From Bacteroidota bacterium (GTDB lineage Bacteria; Bacteroidota; Bacteroidia; UKL13-3): a stretch of 32,156 bases of DNA. Under the pieces are notes generated by a model. That model had not been told where the DNA came from, made no database searches, and was given only the letters and a program-made list of their open reading frames with translations. Shown piece after piece: positions 1 through 8,103 of the stretch (its first letter is position 1; each line of letters opens with the position of its first letter). The stretch lies in contig CANHDN010000014.1 of the NCBI GenBank assembly GCA_947459415.1, positions 1 through 32,156 of the forward strand. Reading direction: 5' to 3'. The position numbers and the translations under genes were made by a program.

Positions 1-76
1 AAATCCTTTGCTGTAGTTTAGAGTTTGGATTAGCTCCTTTCAGTCGCTGATCCCTGGAGGGGTGCTTCAAACCAAG

Positions 77-138
77 AAAAGCCTGTTGCTTTCATTCCTC
101 TTCGCTAAAGCTACGCGGAATTCAATCAACGGGCTTTT
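77..138. repeat. Imperfect inverted repeat (long hairpin)
   Basis: The arms at 77-88 (aaaagcctgttg) and 127-138 (caacgggctttt) pair over 12 bases with one G-T wobble. A second short stem (attcc/ggaat) sits inside the loop. The right arm is shared with the larger inverted repeat that follows, so the two structures cannot form together. No gene is visible here. Confidence 0.7.
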
Positions 139-204
139 TTGCGCTAGCGCTTACAAAATCCTTTGCTGCGCTGCGGTTTTGACGCGCTAGCGCAAAAAAG
201 CCCG
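130..204. repeat. Perfect 21-bp inverted repeat with palindromic core
   Basis: Arms at 130-150 (cgggcttttttgcgctagcgc) and 184-204 are exact reverse complements, separated by 33 bases. Each arm ends in gcgctagcgc, which is itself a 10-base palindrome. The spacer contains aaatcctttgctg (156-168), which is identical to the first 13 bases of the window. This suggests a repeated unit extending beyond the left edge. It resembles a REP/MITE-like intergenic palindromic element, but no family is recognised. Confidence 0.8.
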
Positions 205-230
205 ATTTTGCAACGCAAAATCAGGCTTTT
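194..230 (-). terminator. Rho-independent terminator of tRNA-Ser
   Basis: Read on the minus strand, an 8-bp stem (gattttgc/gcaaaatc, 204-211 and 215-222, loop of 3) is extended past one mismatch by aaaagcc/ggctttt. It ends in a run of six T. It lies just downstream of the minus-strand tRNA and is the obvious terminator for it. Its A-rich arm overlaps the right arm of the 130-204 inverted repeat. Confidence 0.8.
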
Positions 231-237
231 ATTGGTT

Positions 238-329
238 TGGCGGAGAGAGCGGGATTCGAACCCGCGGTAGATATTACTACCTACGTCGGTTTAGCAAACC
301 GGTGGTTTCAGCCTCTCACCCATCTCTCC
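238..329 (-). tRNA. tRNA-Ser (anticodon GCU)
   Basis: On the minus strand the sequence folds as a class II tRNA. The acceptor stem is GGAGAGA/TCTCTCC with discriminator G. The anticodon loop is TTGCTAA, giving anticodon GCT for AGC/AGU codons. There is a long variable arm (GTAGGTAGTAATATCTACC) and a T arm GCGGG-TTCGAAT-CCCGC. The 3' CCA is encoded (tgg at 238-240). The outermost anticodon-stem pair is a C-A mismatch; the other four pair. The long variable arm confirms serine rather than another GCT-like reading. Confidence 0.96.
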
Positions 330-608
330 GGGCCTAGCTGAATTTACGATTAAAACTTACTAAGTGTAATTCCGAGTATGCTTTAAAAGGACTGCAAATC
401 TATGATTCTAGAACTAATTAGCAATTCCTTTTTTGTTTTTTTTTTAATTCTAAACTTTTTTTTTGAATATCTTACTTTGTTAAAAATCTAAGTGTCACAT
501 AATGAGATTTTTAATCACTTTGATGCGGGTATGCCCCATTTTTTTGCAGCAAAATCATATTAAAATTGGTCTAAATGTTGTTGTATTGATTAATCAAATC
601 CCCGTTTT

Positions 609-3212
609 ATGTCAAAAGAACTTTCACACAAATACAAAATTAGAGACATCAAAATATTTGGTTCAACTGAATGGCTCGCCAATAATGAGAAGAAATATCG
701 TCAGGTATTTGATGAAGCTGAATGTAGCTTCATTTATTGTGAACTTTCCTTTTTTAATAAATTGTTTGATGAGCAAGATTGGTCGGCTAGAATCAGCTTA
801 AAATGCGTCAATGTTGAGGATGGGGCAGAGATTTGTAATTTAACTGCCGATAGAAGTATCTTAAAGGACGAAAACATTGTTTTTATTAGAGAAGGATGGG
901 GCGTTAAAAATGCAGGTAATTATTGGAAGAAAGGCACCTACAGATGGGAGGCCTGGATAGACAATGAATTTGTTGGTGAAAGGATTTTTTATATCATAGA
1001 TCTAGGCTTGGTTTCTGAAACGGTGAATCCATTTTTTAAAATTAATAAAGTAAAATTATATGAAGGTCCAGAGTCTAATGTCATTGAATCTGAGCGTAAA
1101 TATTATTCTGTTTTTAGCAGCGAAGAAACCAGATATGTTTGGCTCGAATTAGATCTTGAAAATCTAATTGATGAGGTGGCAGTTTGGCCTTGTGAATTAC
1201 AATTTTACTTTAATACCAATACTGGCCAATTAAAAGGGGCTATAGATAAGTTGTTATTTGTAGAGACAAGCCAGAAAACATTTCAATGCACAGTTGGCTG
1301 GGGAAACCAAATGAAAGGGACTTGGGGAATAGATGCCTATTCTATTAGTGTACTTTTTATGGATCAAATAATAGCCACCATTCCATTTGAAATTGGTGTA
1401 AACTTTATTGATGAGGCAAGGCCAGTTATTCTAAAAGCTAAACCCAAGGAGCCTATTAAGGCTGAACCAATGGATGCAAGCATGGAAAAACTCTTGCAAG
1501 AATTAGATGCACTCATTGGTTTAGATGACATTAAAAAGAAGGTAAAAGAATATACTACCTACCTTAATTTTTTAAAGATCAGAAAAGAAAAAGGGTTTGA
1601 TGATACCGAAAGAATAAACCTGCATGCTGTGTTCACGGGTAATCCGGGAACGGGTAAAACTACTGTAGCCAATATGCTTGGTATGATTTATCATCAAATG
1701 GGATTGCTGAGCAAAGGTCATGTATTGGAAGTGGACAGAAGTGATTTAGTGGCTGAATATATTGGCCAAACTGCTCCAAAAACAAAGGAGGCAATTAAAA
1801 AAGCAAGAGGCGGTATTTTATTTGTAGATGAGGCATATGCCTTGGCAAGAAAAAATGATGATTCAAAAGATTTTGGTAAAGAAGCCATCGAAATATTACT
1901 CAAAGAAATGAGTGATGGAGAAGGTGACTTAGCAATTATTGTGGCAGGTTATCCAAATGAAATGAATAATTTCTTGGCATCAAACCCGGGTATGCGTTCT
2001 CGTTTTAGTATGTTTTATGATTTTGTAGACTATATCCCACAAGAGTTAATGCAAATTGCTAGGTTTACCATGCAAAAACGCGGAGTAACTTTAAGCGCAG
2101 GTGCAGAAGAATACCTATATAAAAAATTAGTGGATGCTTATCGAAATAGGGATGCCGCATTTGGGAATGCGCGCTACGTAAATACCCTCATAGATGAAAG
2201 TAAAATGAACATGGGATTACGTTTGATGCAAACCAATAATCCAGCTTTGTTAACGAATGAAGAAATTTCTACTATTCAAAGTGCAGACATTGAAAGGATT
2301 TTTGAAGGTAAGAAAAAGGGAATTGCAGATATTCCAATTGATGAAGATTTGCTCAAGCAGGCTTTGGCTACTTTGCACCATTTAATTGGGTTAGAATCTG
2401 TTAAAAATGAAATAGATGAGTTGGTTAAACTTGTTCGTTTTTACAGAGAAATTGGGAAAGATGTCCGTCAAAGTTTTTCATTACATGCCGTTTTTACAGG
2501 TAACCCAGGTACGGGTAAAACTACGGTGGCCAGAATATTAGCTCAAATTTACAAGGCTTTGGGTATTTTAGAACGAGGCAATCTGGTAGAATGTGATAGG
2601 CAAGCCTTAGTAGGTGGCTTTGTAGGTCAAACGGCCATTAAAACAGCAGAATTAATAGATAAAGCACAAGGTGGTGTATTGTTTATTGATGAAGCCTACG
2701 CATTAAGTGAAGGTGGAGAAAATGATTTTGGTAAAGAAGCCATTGAAACTTTATTGAAGCGCATGGAAGATAACCGGGGTAATTTTATTGTGATTGTTGC
2801 TGGGTATACAGAAAATATGCGCAGGTTTTTGGAGAGTAACCCAGGTTTACGTTCACGCTTTGATAGGGAACTCCATTTTGAAGACTATGCAGCAGAGCAA
2901 TTGTTTCACATTGCAATTAAAATGTTAATGGGTAATAATATCACTCCAAATGAAGCTGCCTCTGCACATTTACAAATGTATTTTTCAGATTTGTTTAAAA
3001 ATAGAAACCAGTATTTTGGTAATGCCAGAAATGTGAGAAAGGTAGTAGAGGAGGTAATTAAAAGTCAACATTTGAGATTAGCTAAATTACCTCAAACAGA
3101 GCGAAGCACAGAAATGATTAACACCTTGTATTTGGAAGATGTGCAGCATTTAAAAGTAGTTCCAAATGAGGAGACACCAAAAAGAAATATTGGTTTTAAG
3201 CAGAGTACTTAG
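609..3212 (+). CDS. Tandem CbbX/SpoVK-type AAA+ ATPase with duplicated beta-rich N-terminal domain
   Basis: The 867-residue protein has two complete AAA+ modules of the CbxX/CfqX (CbbX, SpoVK) type. Walker A motifs GNPGTGKTT lie at about residues 344-352 and 631-639. Walker B motifs are GILFVDEAYAL and GVLFIDEAYAL. Each module also has sensor-1-like IVAGY and the arginine-finger motif NPGxRSRF. Known relatives are hexameric remodelling ATPases; CbbX reactivates Rubisco, but no Rubisco gene is present and the client here is unknown. The first ~280 residues match nothing I recognise. They look like two copies (about 15-130 and 146-262) of one beta-rich domain, sharing KKY..VF...E....EL near the start and GWG...KGT/GW near the end. 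There is no signal peptide, so it is probably cytoplasmic. Its 3' end overlaps the convergent PKS gene by 17 bases. Confidence 0.93.
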   Translation: MSKELSHKYKIRDIKIFGSTEWLANNEKKYRQVFDEAECSFIYCELSFFNKLFDEQDWSARISLKCVNVEDGAEICNLTADRSILKDENIVFIREGWGVKNAGNYWKKGTYRWEAWIDNEFVGERIFYIIDLGLVSETVNPFFKINKVKLYEGPESNVIESERKYYSVFSSEETRYVWLELDLENLIDEVAVWPCELQFYFNTNTGQLKGAIDKLLFVETSQKTFQCTVGWGNQMKGTWGIDAYSISVLFMDQIIATIPFEIGVNFIDEARPVILKAKPKEPIKAEPMDASMEKLLQELDALIGLDDIKKKVKEYTTYLNFLKIRKEKGFDDTERINLHAVFTGNPGTGKTTVANMLGMIYHQMGLLSKGHVLEVDRSDLVAEYIGQTAPKTKEAIKKARGGILFVDEAYALARKNDDSKDFGKEAIEILLKEMSDGEGDLAIIVAGYPNEMNNFLASNPGMRSRFSMFYDFVDYIPQELMQIARFTMQKRGVTLSAGAEEYLYKKLVDAYRNRDAAFGNARYVNTLIDESKMNMGLRLMQTNNPALLTNEEISTIQSADIERIFEGKKKGIADIPIDEDLLKQALATLHHLIGLESVKNEIDELVKLVRFYREIGKDVRQSFSLHAVFTGNPGTGKTTVARILAQIYKALGILERGNLVECDRQALVGGFVGQTAIKTAELIDKAQGGVLFIDEAYALSEGGENDFGKEAIETLLKRMEDNRGNFIVIVAGYTENMRRFLESNPGLRSRFDRELHFEDYAAEQLFHIAIKMLMGNNITPNEAASAHLQMYFSDLFKNRNQYFGNARNVRKVVEEVIKSQHLRLAKLPQTERSTEMINTLYLEDVQHLKVVPNEETPKRNIGFKQST

Positions 3213-4278
3213 GCTGGTTTAAAAGCATTGTTTCTACCGTTAATCCGGGGCCGAAGCCAGCAGTAAAACAAGCTTGATTTGGTAAATAACCATCTCGCTT
3301 TAGAATATTTTCCAATACAAAAAGTATGGTACTGCTAGATAGATTTCCTACTTGTTTTAATACTTCATAGCTGGCACGCAAATCTGTTTGGCTCAGACCT
3401 AATTCGGCCGATAAATAATCTAAAATTTTTCTACCTCCAGGGTGTATACCCCAATGTTGAATGGAAGTAATAGAGGTGTTATTCTTTAATAATGCCTCTT
3501 CAATAATAGGTTTAATGGCACTTTGAAGTATTTGCGGAATATAGGCGCTCAAGGTCATTAAGAAGCCAGTTTCATGAATACTCCAAGCCATGTCTGATTT
3601 TCCTTGTGTAACAATTTTGGAATAAAAGGAGTCTATCGTAAAATAGGAGTTGTGATTTGGTTTTTTAGCACTTACTAAACAAGCTGCAGCCCCATCTGCG
3701 AATAATAAATTAGCTGCTATTTGGTCTGTATCTTTGGCTTTATTAAAATGTAAGGTGCACAGTTCTACACTTACAATTAATACGCAAGCATTGGGGTCAC
3801 TTTGGCAATAGGCATCGGCAATTTTTAAGGCATGGAAGTATGCATAGCAACCCATAAAGTTTACAGAACTCCTATGGATGTTTGCAGGTAAATTGAGCGT
3901 TTCAACTAACATTAAATCTAAGCCAGGAGCAGCCATACCCGTGCATGAAACACTAATTAGGTGGCTTATTTTTTCTTCTTGTAAAGAGCCTTGTGCTGCT
4001 TTTGATGCAAGAGGTAATGCATGTTTAAAATAGGATTCCATGCGTTTAGAAACACTTGGCTCTTCCTGATTTATAAAAAGTTCTTTTTGACTTTCTGCTA
4101 AATGAAAGTCTGGTAAGCAACTATGCCTATAATCAATTCCACTGCGCTGATACATGAGCATCAACTTTGCTTTTTCTATTTCAGTAAAATCATATTGTTC
4201 TGACATATAATGGCCTAATTCAATTTGTGACAGTTGATAGGCCGGAAGGCAGGTTTGAATATTAAAAAGGTAACTCAC
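3196..4278 (-). CDS. Type III polyketide synthase (chalcone/stilbene synthase family)
   Basis: The 360-residue length is typical of type III PKSs, homodimeric ketosynthases that extend an acyl-CoA starter with malonyl-CoA and cyclise it. The full Cys-His-Asn triad is visible: Cys144 in FMGCYA, His279 in WGIHPGG and Asn312 in VGNLSS. The C-terminal GFGPG motif is also present. The active-site Cys is followed by YAYFHAL, unlike the plant GCFAGG motif, which is normal for bacterial members. The start overlaps the end of the upstream prenyltransferase gene by 17 bases, suggesting translational coupling. The product (resorcinol, pyrone or similar) cannot be read from sequence. A KAS III-like enzyme is a less likely alternative because the HPGG and GFGPG motifs fit type III PKS. 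Confidence 0.9.
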   Translation of the reverse strand: MSYLFNIQTCLPAYQLSQIELGHYMSEQYDFTEIEKAKLMLMYQRSGIDYRHSCLPDFHLAESQKELFINQEEPSVSKRMESYFKHALPLASKAAQGSLQEEKISHLISVSCTGMAAPGLDLMLVETLNLPANIHRSSVNFMGCYAYFHALKIADAYCQSDPNACVLIVSVELCTLHFNKAKDTDQIAANLLFADGAAACLVSAKKPNHNSYFTIDSFYSKIVTQGKSDMAWSIHETGFLMTLSAYIPQILQSAIKPIIEEALLKNNTSITSIQHWGIHPGGRKILDYLSAELGLSQTDLRASYEVLKQVGNLSSSTILFVLENILKRDGYLPNQACFTAGFGPGLTVETMLLNQPKYSA

Positions 4279-5152
4279 TTATGTTTTTTAAATAGATTAT
4301 GGCTAAGTAATATAATACCAGCGAAATGGAAGAGATTTTGTTTAACATCATGGTATATCTGAAATTAGCATACGCATCACTTCGCCTAACTTTGTTAAAC
4401 CACCAGGTAAAAAAACTAAATGGTGGAAATATAAAAACAAGAAATAAATAAAATAAATGAGATTGTTTGGTGTTTATTAAAAAATAAGCCATGATGATAA
4501 TCACTAGTAAATTCATGAGTGCTGAAAATCCAAAAGTTCCTTGTATGCCTAATACCCTGCTTAGGGTTAAATCTCCACTGTTTTTATCTGCTTCATGTTG
4601 GTAGATTTGGGTCATAGGGTAAGCGCCAGCAACCATTAAACTGCTAATGAAGGCAGGTAGTAAAAAATTGGTTTGAGCCAAATTTTCTTGGTAGTTTGTT
4701 TCTTGACAAAACAAATAAGTGAGTGCATATGTAACAAAACCTTGAAAAATAATTACAGATAGAAAGCTTAGTACAGGAAACTTTTTTAGTCGAATTGCCT
4801 TCCAGCTATAAGCAATAGAAACGATGATATAAGCACCCACTAAAAGGCTTAGAATGGGGTGGATCCAATAACTATATGCAATGGCTATGATATTGAAAGC
4901 CATGGAAATTTTTAATAGCCAATGATCTGCTTGTGGCGGATTTTGTAATCCGCCAATACTGCTTGTATCTTGATCTTGAAAACTATTAAAGCCATTGCTT
5001 GCTGGATAAATAAGTAGATGTAAAATGATAAAAATATGAATTGCTTTTTCAATGTCTATGGTTTCTGCATAGGATAAGGCAAAGAGAAAAACAGGTAAAA
5101 GGAAAAATGAAAATGGAATTCTAAGTAAAATTAAATAGGAAGGTATTTTCAT
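4262..5152 (-). CDS. UbiA-family prenyltransferase
   Basis: The 296-residue protein has about eight to nine hydrophobic segments and two aspartate-rich loops in the positions typical of UbiA-type intramembrane prenyltransferases: NGFNSFQDQDT at about residues 54-64 and YQHEADKNSGD near residue 190. These enzymes attach isoprenoid diphosphates to aromatic acceptors using Mg2+ bound by the Asp motifs. The first loop departs from the canonical NDxxDxxxD, with an Asn-rich NGFNSFQDQD form, so chemistry or acceptor may differ. It is the first gene of a two-gene unit with the type III PKS. I infer that it prenylates the PKS product in the inner membrane. Menaquinone (MenA-like) or heme O synthase is less likely given the partner. 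Confidence 0.82.
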   Translation of the reverse strand: MKIPSYLILLRIPFSFFLLPVFLFALSYAETIDIEKAIHIFIILHLLIYPASNGFNSFQDQDTSSIGGLQNPPQADHWLLKISMAFNIIAIAYSYWIHPILSLLVGAYIIVSIAYSWKAIRLKKFPVLSFLSVIIFQGFVTYALTYLFCQETNYQENLAQTNFLLPAFISSLMVAGAYPMTQIYQHEADKNSGDLTLSRVLGIQGTFGFSALMNLLVIIIMAYFLINTKQSHLFYLFLVFIFPPFSFFTWWFNKVRRSDAYANFRYTMMLNKISSISLVLYYLAIIYLKNISELPF

Positions 5153-5210
5153 CGGCTCTTAAAATTTTCTTTAATGTTTCTAAAGTGTTTCTTAAAGTTT
5201 GTCTTCCTTA

Positions 5211-5218
5211 CAAATATA
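5211..5218 (-). promoter_or_regulatory. Putative -7 element upstream of the UbiA/PKS unit
   Basis: On the minus strand TATATTTG fits the Bacteroidota -7 consensus TAnnTTTG. It lies about 60 bases before the UbiA start. No TTG is found at the expected 19-base spacing (one is nearer, at 9 bases), so this is only a half-match. Confidence 0.4.
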
Positions 5219-5343
5219 ATCATTTGACAACGTGAAAAAACCATAAAATATATACCATATTCTATACACATTACGCTTAAGCCATTAGCTTCTGCTTCTG
5301 TAATTTGTTAAAAAATCTTACATTCGAATATAATATCACAAGT

Positions 5344-6051
5344 ATGAATCAAGGAAAATTACCACATGTTCTTATTGCAGAAGACGATGTTACACTTGCC
5401 AATTTGCTGAGAGAGAATCTAAAATTATCTGGATTTACCACTCAAATAGCTAAAGATGGTCTGGAAGCCCTTGATATATTTAAAAAAGAGAAATTCGATA
5501 TCATCTTATTAGATGTGAATATGCCCAAGAAAAATGGATTTGAAGTAGCCAGGTTAATTAGAGATGATGATGCTTTTACTCCATTGGTATTTCTTACTGC
5601 AAATAGCAGCGAAGAAGATAAATTAAAGGGCTTTACACTAGGTGCAGATGAGTATATTACTAAACCTTTTAGTACACAAGAATTGGTAGCTAGGATCAGA
5701 GCTATTTTAAAAAGAACCATCCAAGTTATTCCTGAAATTATTTTAAAAGATGAAGTGTATGAATTTGCCGGAATGACTTTAGATGTTCCAAATAGGGTGC
5801 TAAAATATGCAGAAGGAGAGCGAAGAATCAGCACGACAGAATGTGATTTATTAAAACTATTTGTTAAAAATAAAGCTCAGCTTTTACCTCGTAAAAGTCT
5901 GGTACTGCATGTTTGGGGTAGAGATGATTTTTATACGGCACGCAATTTAGACGTATATATCAATAAGCTGCGTAATGTGTTAAAAGTTAATCCCAAGGTA
6001 GAAATAGTAAATATTCATGGGTCGGGTTTTAAACTTCTTGAAAACGAATAG
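5344..6051 (+). CDS. OmpR/PhoB-family response regulator
   Basis: A 235-residue two-domain regulator. The receiver domain (about 7-122) has the acidic pair EDD, phosphoacceptor Asp57 in LLDVNMP, a conserved Thr in FLTAN and Lys107 in TKPFS. The C-terminal part (about 140-232) is a winged-helix DNA-binding domain with VWGRDDFYTARNLDVYINKLRNVL, typical of the OmpR/PhoB group. I place the start at ATG 5344 (MNQGKLPHVLIAEDD) rather than the TTG at 5305 in the track, because the receiver fold begins just after it. The kinase gene follows after five bases, so the two form a two-component pair. Target genes are not evident. Confidence 0.93.
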   Translation: MNQGKLPHVLIAEDDVTLANLLRENLKLSGFTTQIAKDGLEALDIFKKEKFDIILLDVNMPKKNGFEVARLIRDDDAFTPLVFLTANSSEEDKLKGFTLGADEYITKPFSTQELVARIRAILKRTIQVIPEIILKDEVYEFAGMTLDVPNRVLKYAEGERRISTTECDLLKLFVKNKAQLLPRKSLVLHVWGRDDFYTARNLDVYINKLRNVLKVNPKVEIVNIHGSGFKLLENE

Positions 6052-6056
6052 TAAAC

Positions 6057-8060
6057 GTGTTTAAATACTTTTCATTTATTCTAGTTTTTGTTTTACTAAC
6101 TGATGCAAAATTATTTGGACAATCAGACAGTTTACTAATATATAAAAATTTAGAGCAAGGACTTTTAGTAAAATATAATCAGCCATCACAAGCTCAAATT
6201 ATCTTTCAACAAGTACTAGAACAGTCTAAACAAAAGGGAATTCGCAGCACTCAGGTTGAGGCATTAAAGCAATTAGCACAATTAGATATTTTATCAGCCA
6301 AGTATGGCAGTGCTAAAGCTTTAATCAATGAGGCACTTGCCACTTGTGAAAATGCAAATTTGGTTCAGAAAAAAGCAGAATTAACGTATCAACTAGCTAG
6401 CATTTTTCATGCCCAAGGAGATTTTACCAAAGCCCTTGAAAAGTATTTAGAATCTCTGCGCTTTTTTGAATCACGTGTAGATTTACCCAACAGTCTTAAT
6501 ACCTACATGGCATTGGCAGATTTGTATAACAAGCAGAATAATTTTTCTAAATCCATAGAATACAATTTAAAAGCACTGACCCTTTTCGAAAAACAAAATG
6601 ATAAATTTAGGTTGCTAAATATTTATGAGCAGGTGGGAGCAATGTATGCCAGGCAAAATCAATATAGAAAAGCGGTAGACTATTATAAAAAGGCAGAGCG
6701 CATTTATAAAGAATTAAATAATAAACCAGGTCAGGCTGCGGCACTCATAAACATGGCTGCTGTTTTTGTTGCTGAAGGCAATAAAATGGTGGCTTTAAAT
6801 AATTATATGGTAGCGTATCAATTGGTAGCACCCATGCATATTGTGCCATTAGAAGTAAGTAGCTTAAATGGTATGGCAAAATTATATGCCGATTTAAAAG
6901 ATTATGAAAAGGCAAATTTGAATTATAGAAAAGCAATTGCGCTGGCAAAACCAGCTGGTCTAAAAATTGAGTTAGAGGAGGCCTATCAAGGTTTATCTGA
7001 ATTATATAAAGGTTTAAATGATCCGGGTACTTCAAAGGCATTTCGCTCTTTGAGTTCAGAAATTAAGGACTCATTGTTTAATGATTCCATTTTAAAACAA
7101 ACGGCAGATTTACAATTGCTATTTGAGACAGAAAAAAAACAAGCCCAAATAGAATTAATGGGTAAAGAACAAAAATTAAGAGCCTTAGATTTACAACAAA
7201 CCAAGCAAGAGAAAAACTTTTTTCTTGCACTTTCTGTGCTCATGGCTTTACTCATATTGGTGTTTATTTTCTTTATCACCCAGAATAGAATTATCAATAA
7301 AAAGCTTACATCAGGAATGGCAGATTTGGCTATTAAAAATACTGAAATTGAAAGTCAAAGAGCTCAATTAGATCAATTGAATCAGGTGAAGGATCGATTC
7401 TTTTCTATTATATCTCATGATTTAAGAAATAATCTTACTACCATGAAACTCTATTTTGATCTAGTTTCTTCTCCATCATATAAAGAAAGCACTTCTGAAA
7501 TGAGTAAGCAGGTTGCTGCATCGGTTCAGAATACCATAGATTTATTAGAGAATTTGTTAGTTTGGGCATCGGGTCAAATTAAAGGAATACAGGTGGAGCC
7601 AAAAAGGGTTAGTGTGCATCATTTGGCCGAATTAAATTGTCAGATGTTGAGCAGTATGGCTTTTCAGAAACAAATTCAATTAACCAATGATACAGATTTA
7701 GATGCCTGTATTGTAGCTGATGAGAACATGGTAAATTTAATCATTAGGAACCTCCTTTCCAATGCAATTAAGTTTACTAGCGAGGGTGGATTTGTTAGCA
7801 TATTATCTCAGGAGGAGGCAGATTTTCATCAAATCATTGTCATAGATAATGGGGTTGGGATTTCTGAAGAGCACAGACAAACCCTATTTACTGCACATGC
7901 CAATGTAAGCACCCAAGGTACTGCTAACGAGAAGGGGACTGGATTGGGACTTTTACTATGCAAAGAATTTGTAGAGAAAAATGGTGGCAGCATTTGGGTT
8001 GAAAGCGAGAAGGGTAAGGGTTCTAGTTTTTATTTTACATTTCCTAAGGCTTTATCTTAG
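6057..8060 (+). CDS. TPR-containing sensor histidine kinase
   Basis: A 667-residue hybrid of sensory TPR array and kinase. It has an N-terminal signal sequence (FSFILVFVLLTDAKLFGQ). About six to seven tetratricopeptide-like repeats span roughly residues 30-330, probably periplasmic. A short coiled region is followed by a single membrane segment (FFLALSVLMALLILVFIFFI, about 383-403). The HisKA domain has SIISHDLRN (His454). The HATPase domain has the N-box NLLSNAIKF, G1 DNGVGI and G2 GTGLGLLLCKEF. The start is GTG, five bases after the regulator's stop, so the pair is an operon. Kinases of this design are frequent in Bacteroidota; the TPRs presumably sense a protein or peptide, but the signal is unknown. 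Confidence 0.92.
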   Translation: MFKYFSFILVFVLLTDAKLFGQSDSLLIYKNLEQGLLVKYNQPSQAQIIFQQVLEQSKQKGIRSTQVEALKQLAQLDILSAKYGSAKALINEALATCENANLVQKKAELTYQLASIFHAQGDFTKALEKYLESLRFFESRVDLPNSLNTYMALADLYNKQNNFSKSIEYNLKALTLFEKQNDKFRLLNIYEQVGAMYARQNQYRKAVDYYKKAERIYKELNNKPGQAAALINMAAVFVAEGNKMVALNNYMVAYQLVAPMHIVPLEVSSLNGMAKLYADLKDYEKANLNYRKAIALAKPAGLKIELEEAYQGLSELYKGLNDPGTSKAFRSLSSEIKDSLFNDSILKQTADLQLLFETEKKQAQIELMGKEQKLRALDLQQTKQEKNFFLALSVLMALLILVFIFFITQNRIINKKLTSGMADLAIKNTEIESQRAQLDQLNQVKDRFFSIISHDLRNNLTTMKLYFDLVSSPSYKESTSEMSKQVAASVQNTIDLLENLLVWASGQIKGIQVEPKRVSVHHLAELNCQMLSSMAFQKQIQLTNDTDLDACIVADENMVNLIIRNLLSNAIKFTSEGGFVSILSQEEADFHQIIVIDNGVGISEEHRQTLFTAHANVSTQGTANEKGTGLGLLLCKEFVEKNGGSIWVESEKGKGSSFYFTFPKALS

Positions 8061-8103
8061 TTAAAATCAATTTTTTTTAGACCTTTGCTTCAAATTTTAA
8101 TTC

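Noticed and set aside
502-801. 99-codon ORF in the ORF track upstream of the AAA+ gene
   Set aside because: It overlaps the well-supported AAA+ frame in another frame, has no domain-like sequence and reads as a shadow.
609-3212. AAA+ protein as part of a defence or type VI-like system
   Set aside because: No partner effector, nuclease, baffle or sheath gene is next to it; the neighbour is a PKS on the opposite strand.
5305-5343. Upstream TTG start for the response regulator
   Set aside because: The extra 13 residues precede the receiver fold and are not typical; ATG 5344 gives the normal N-terminus.
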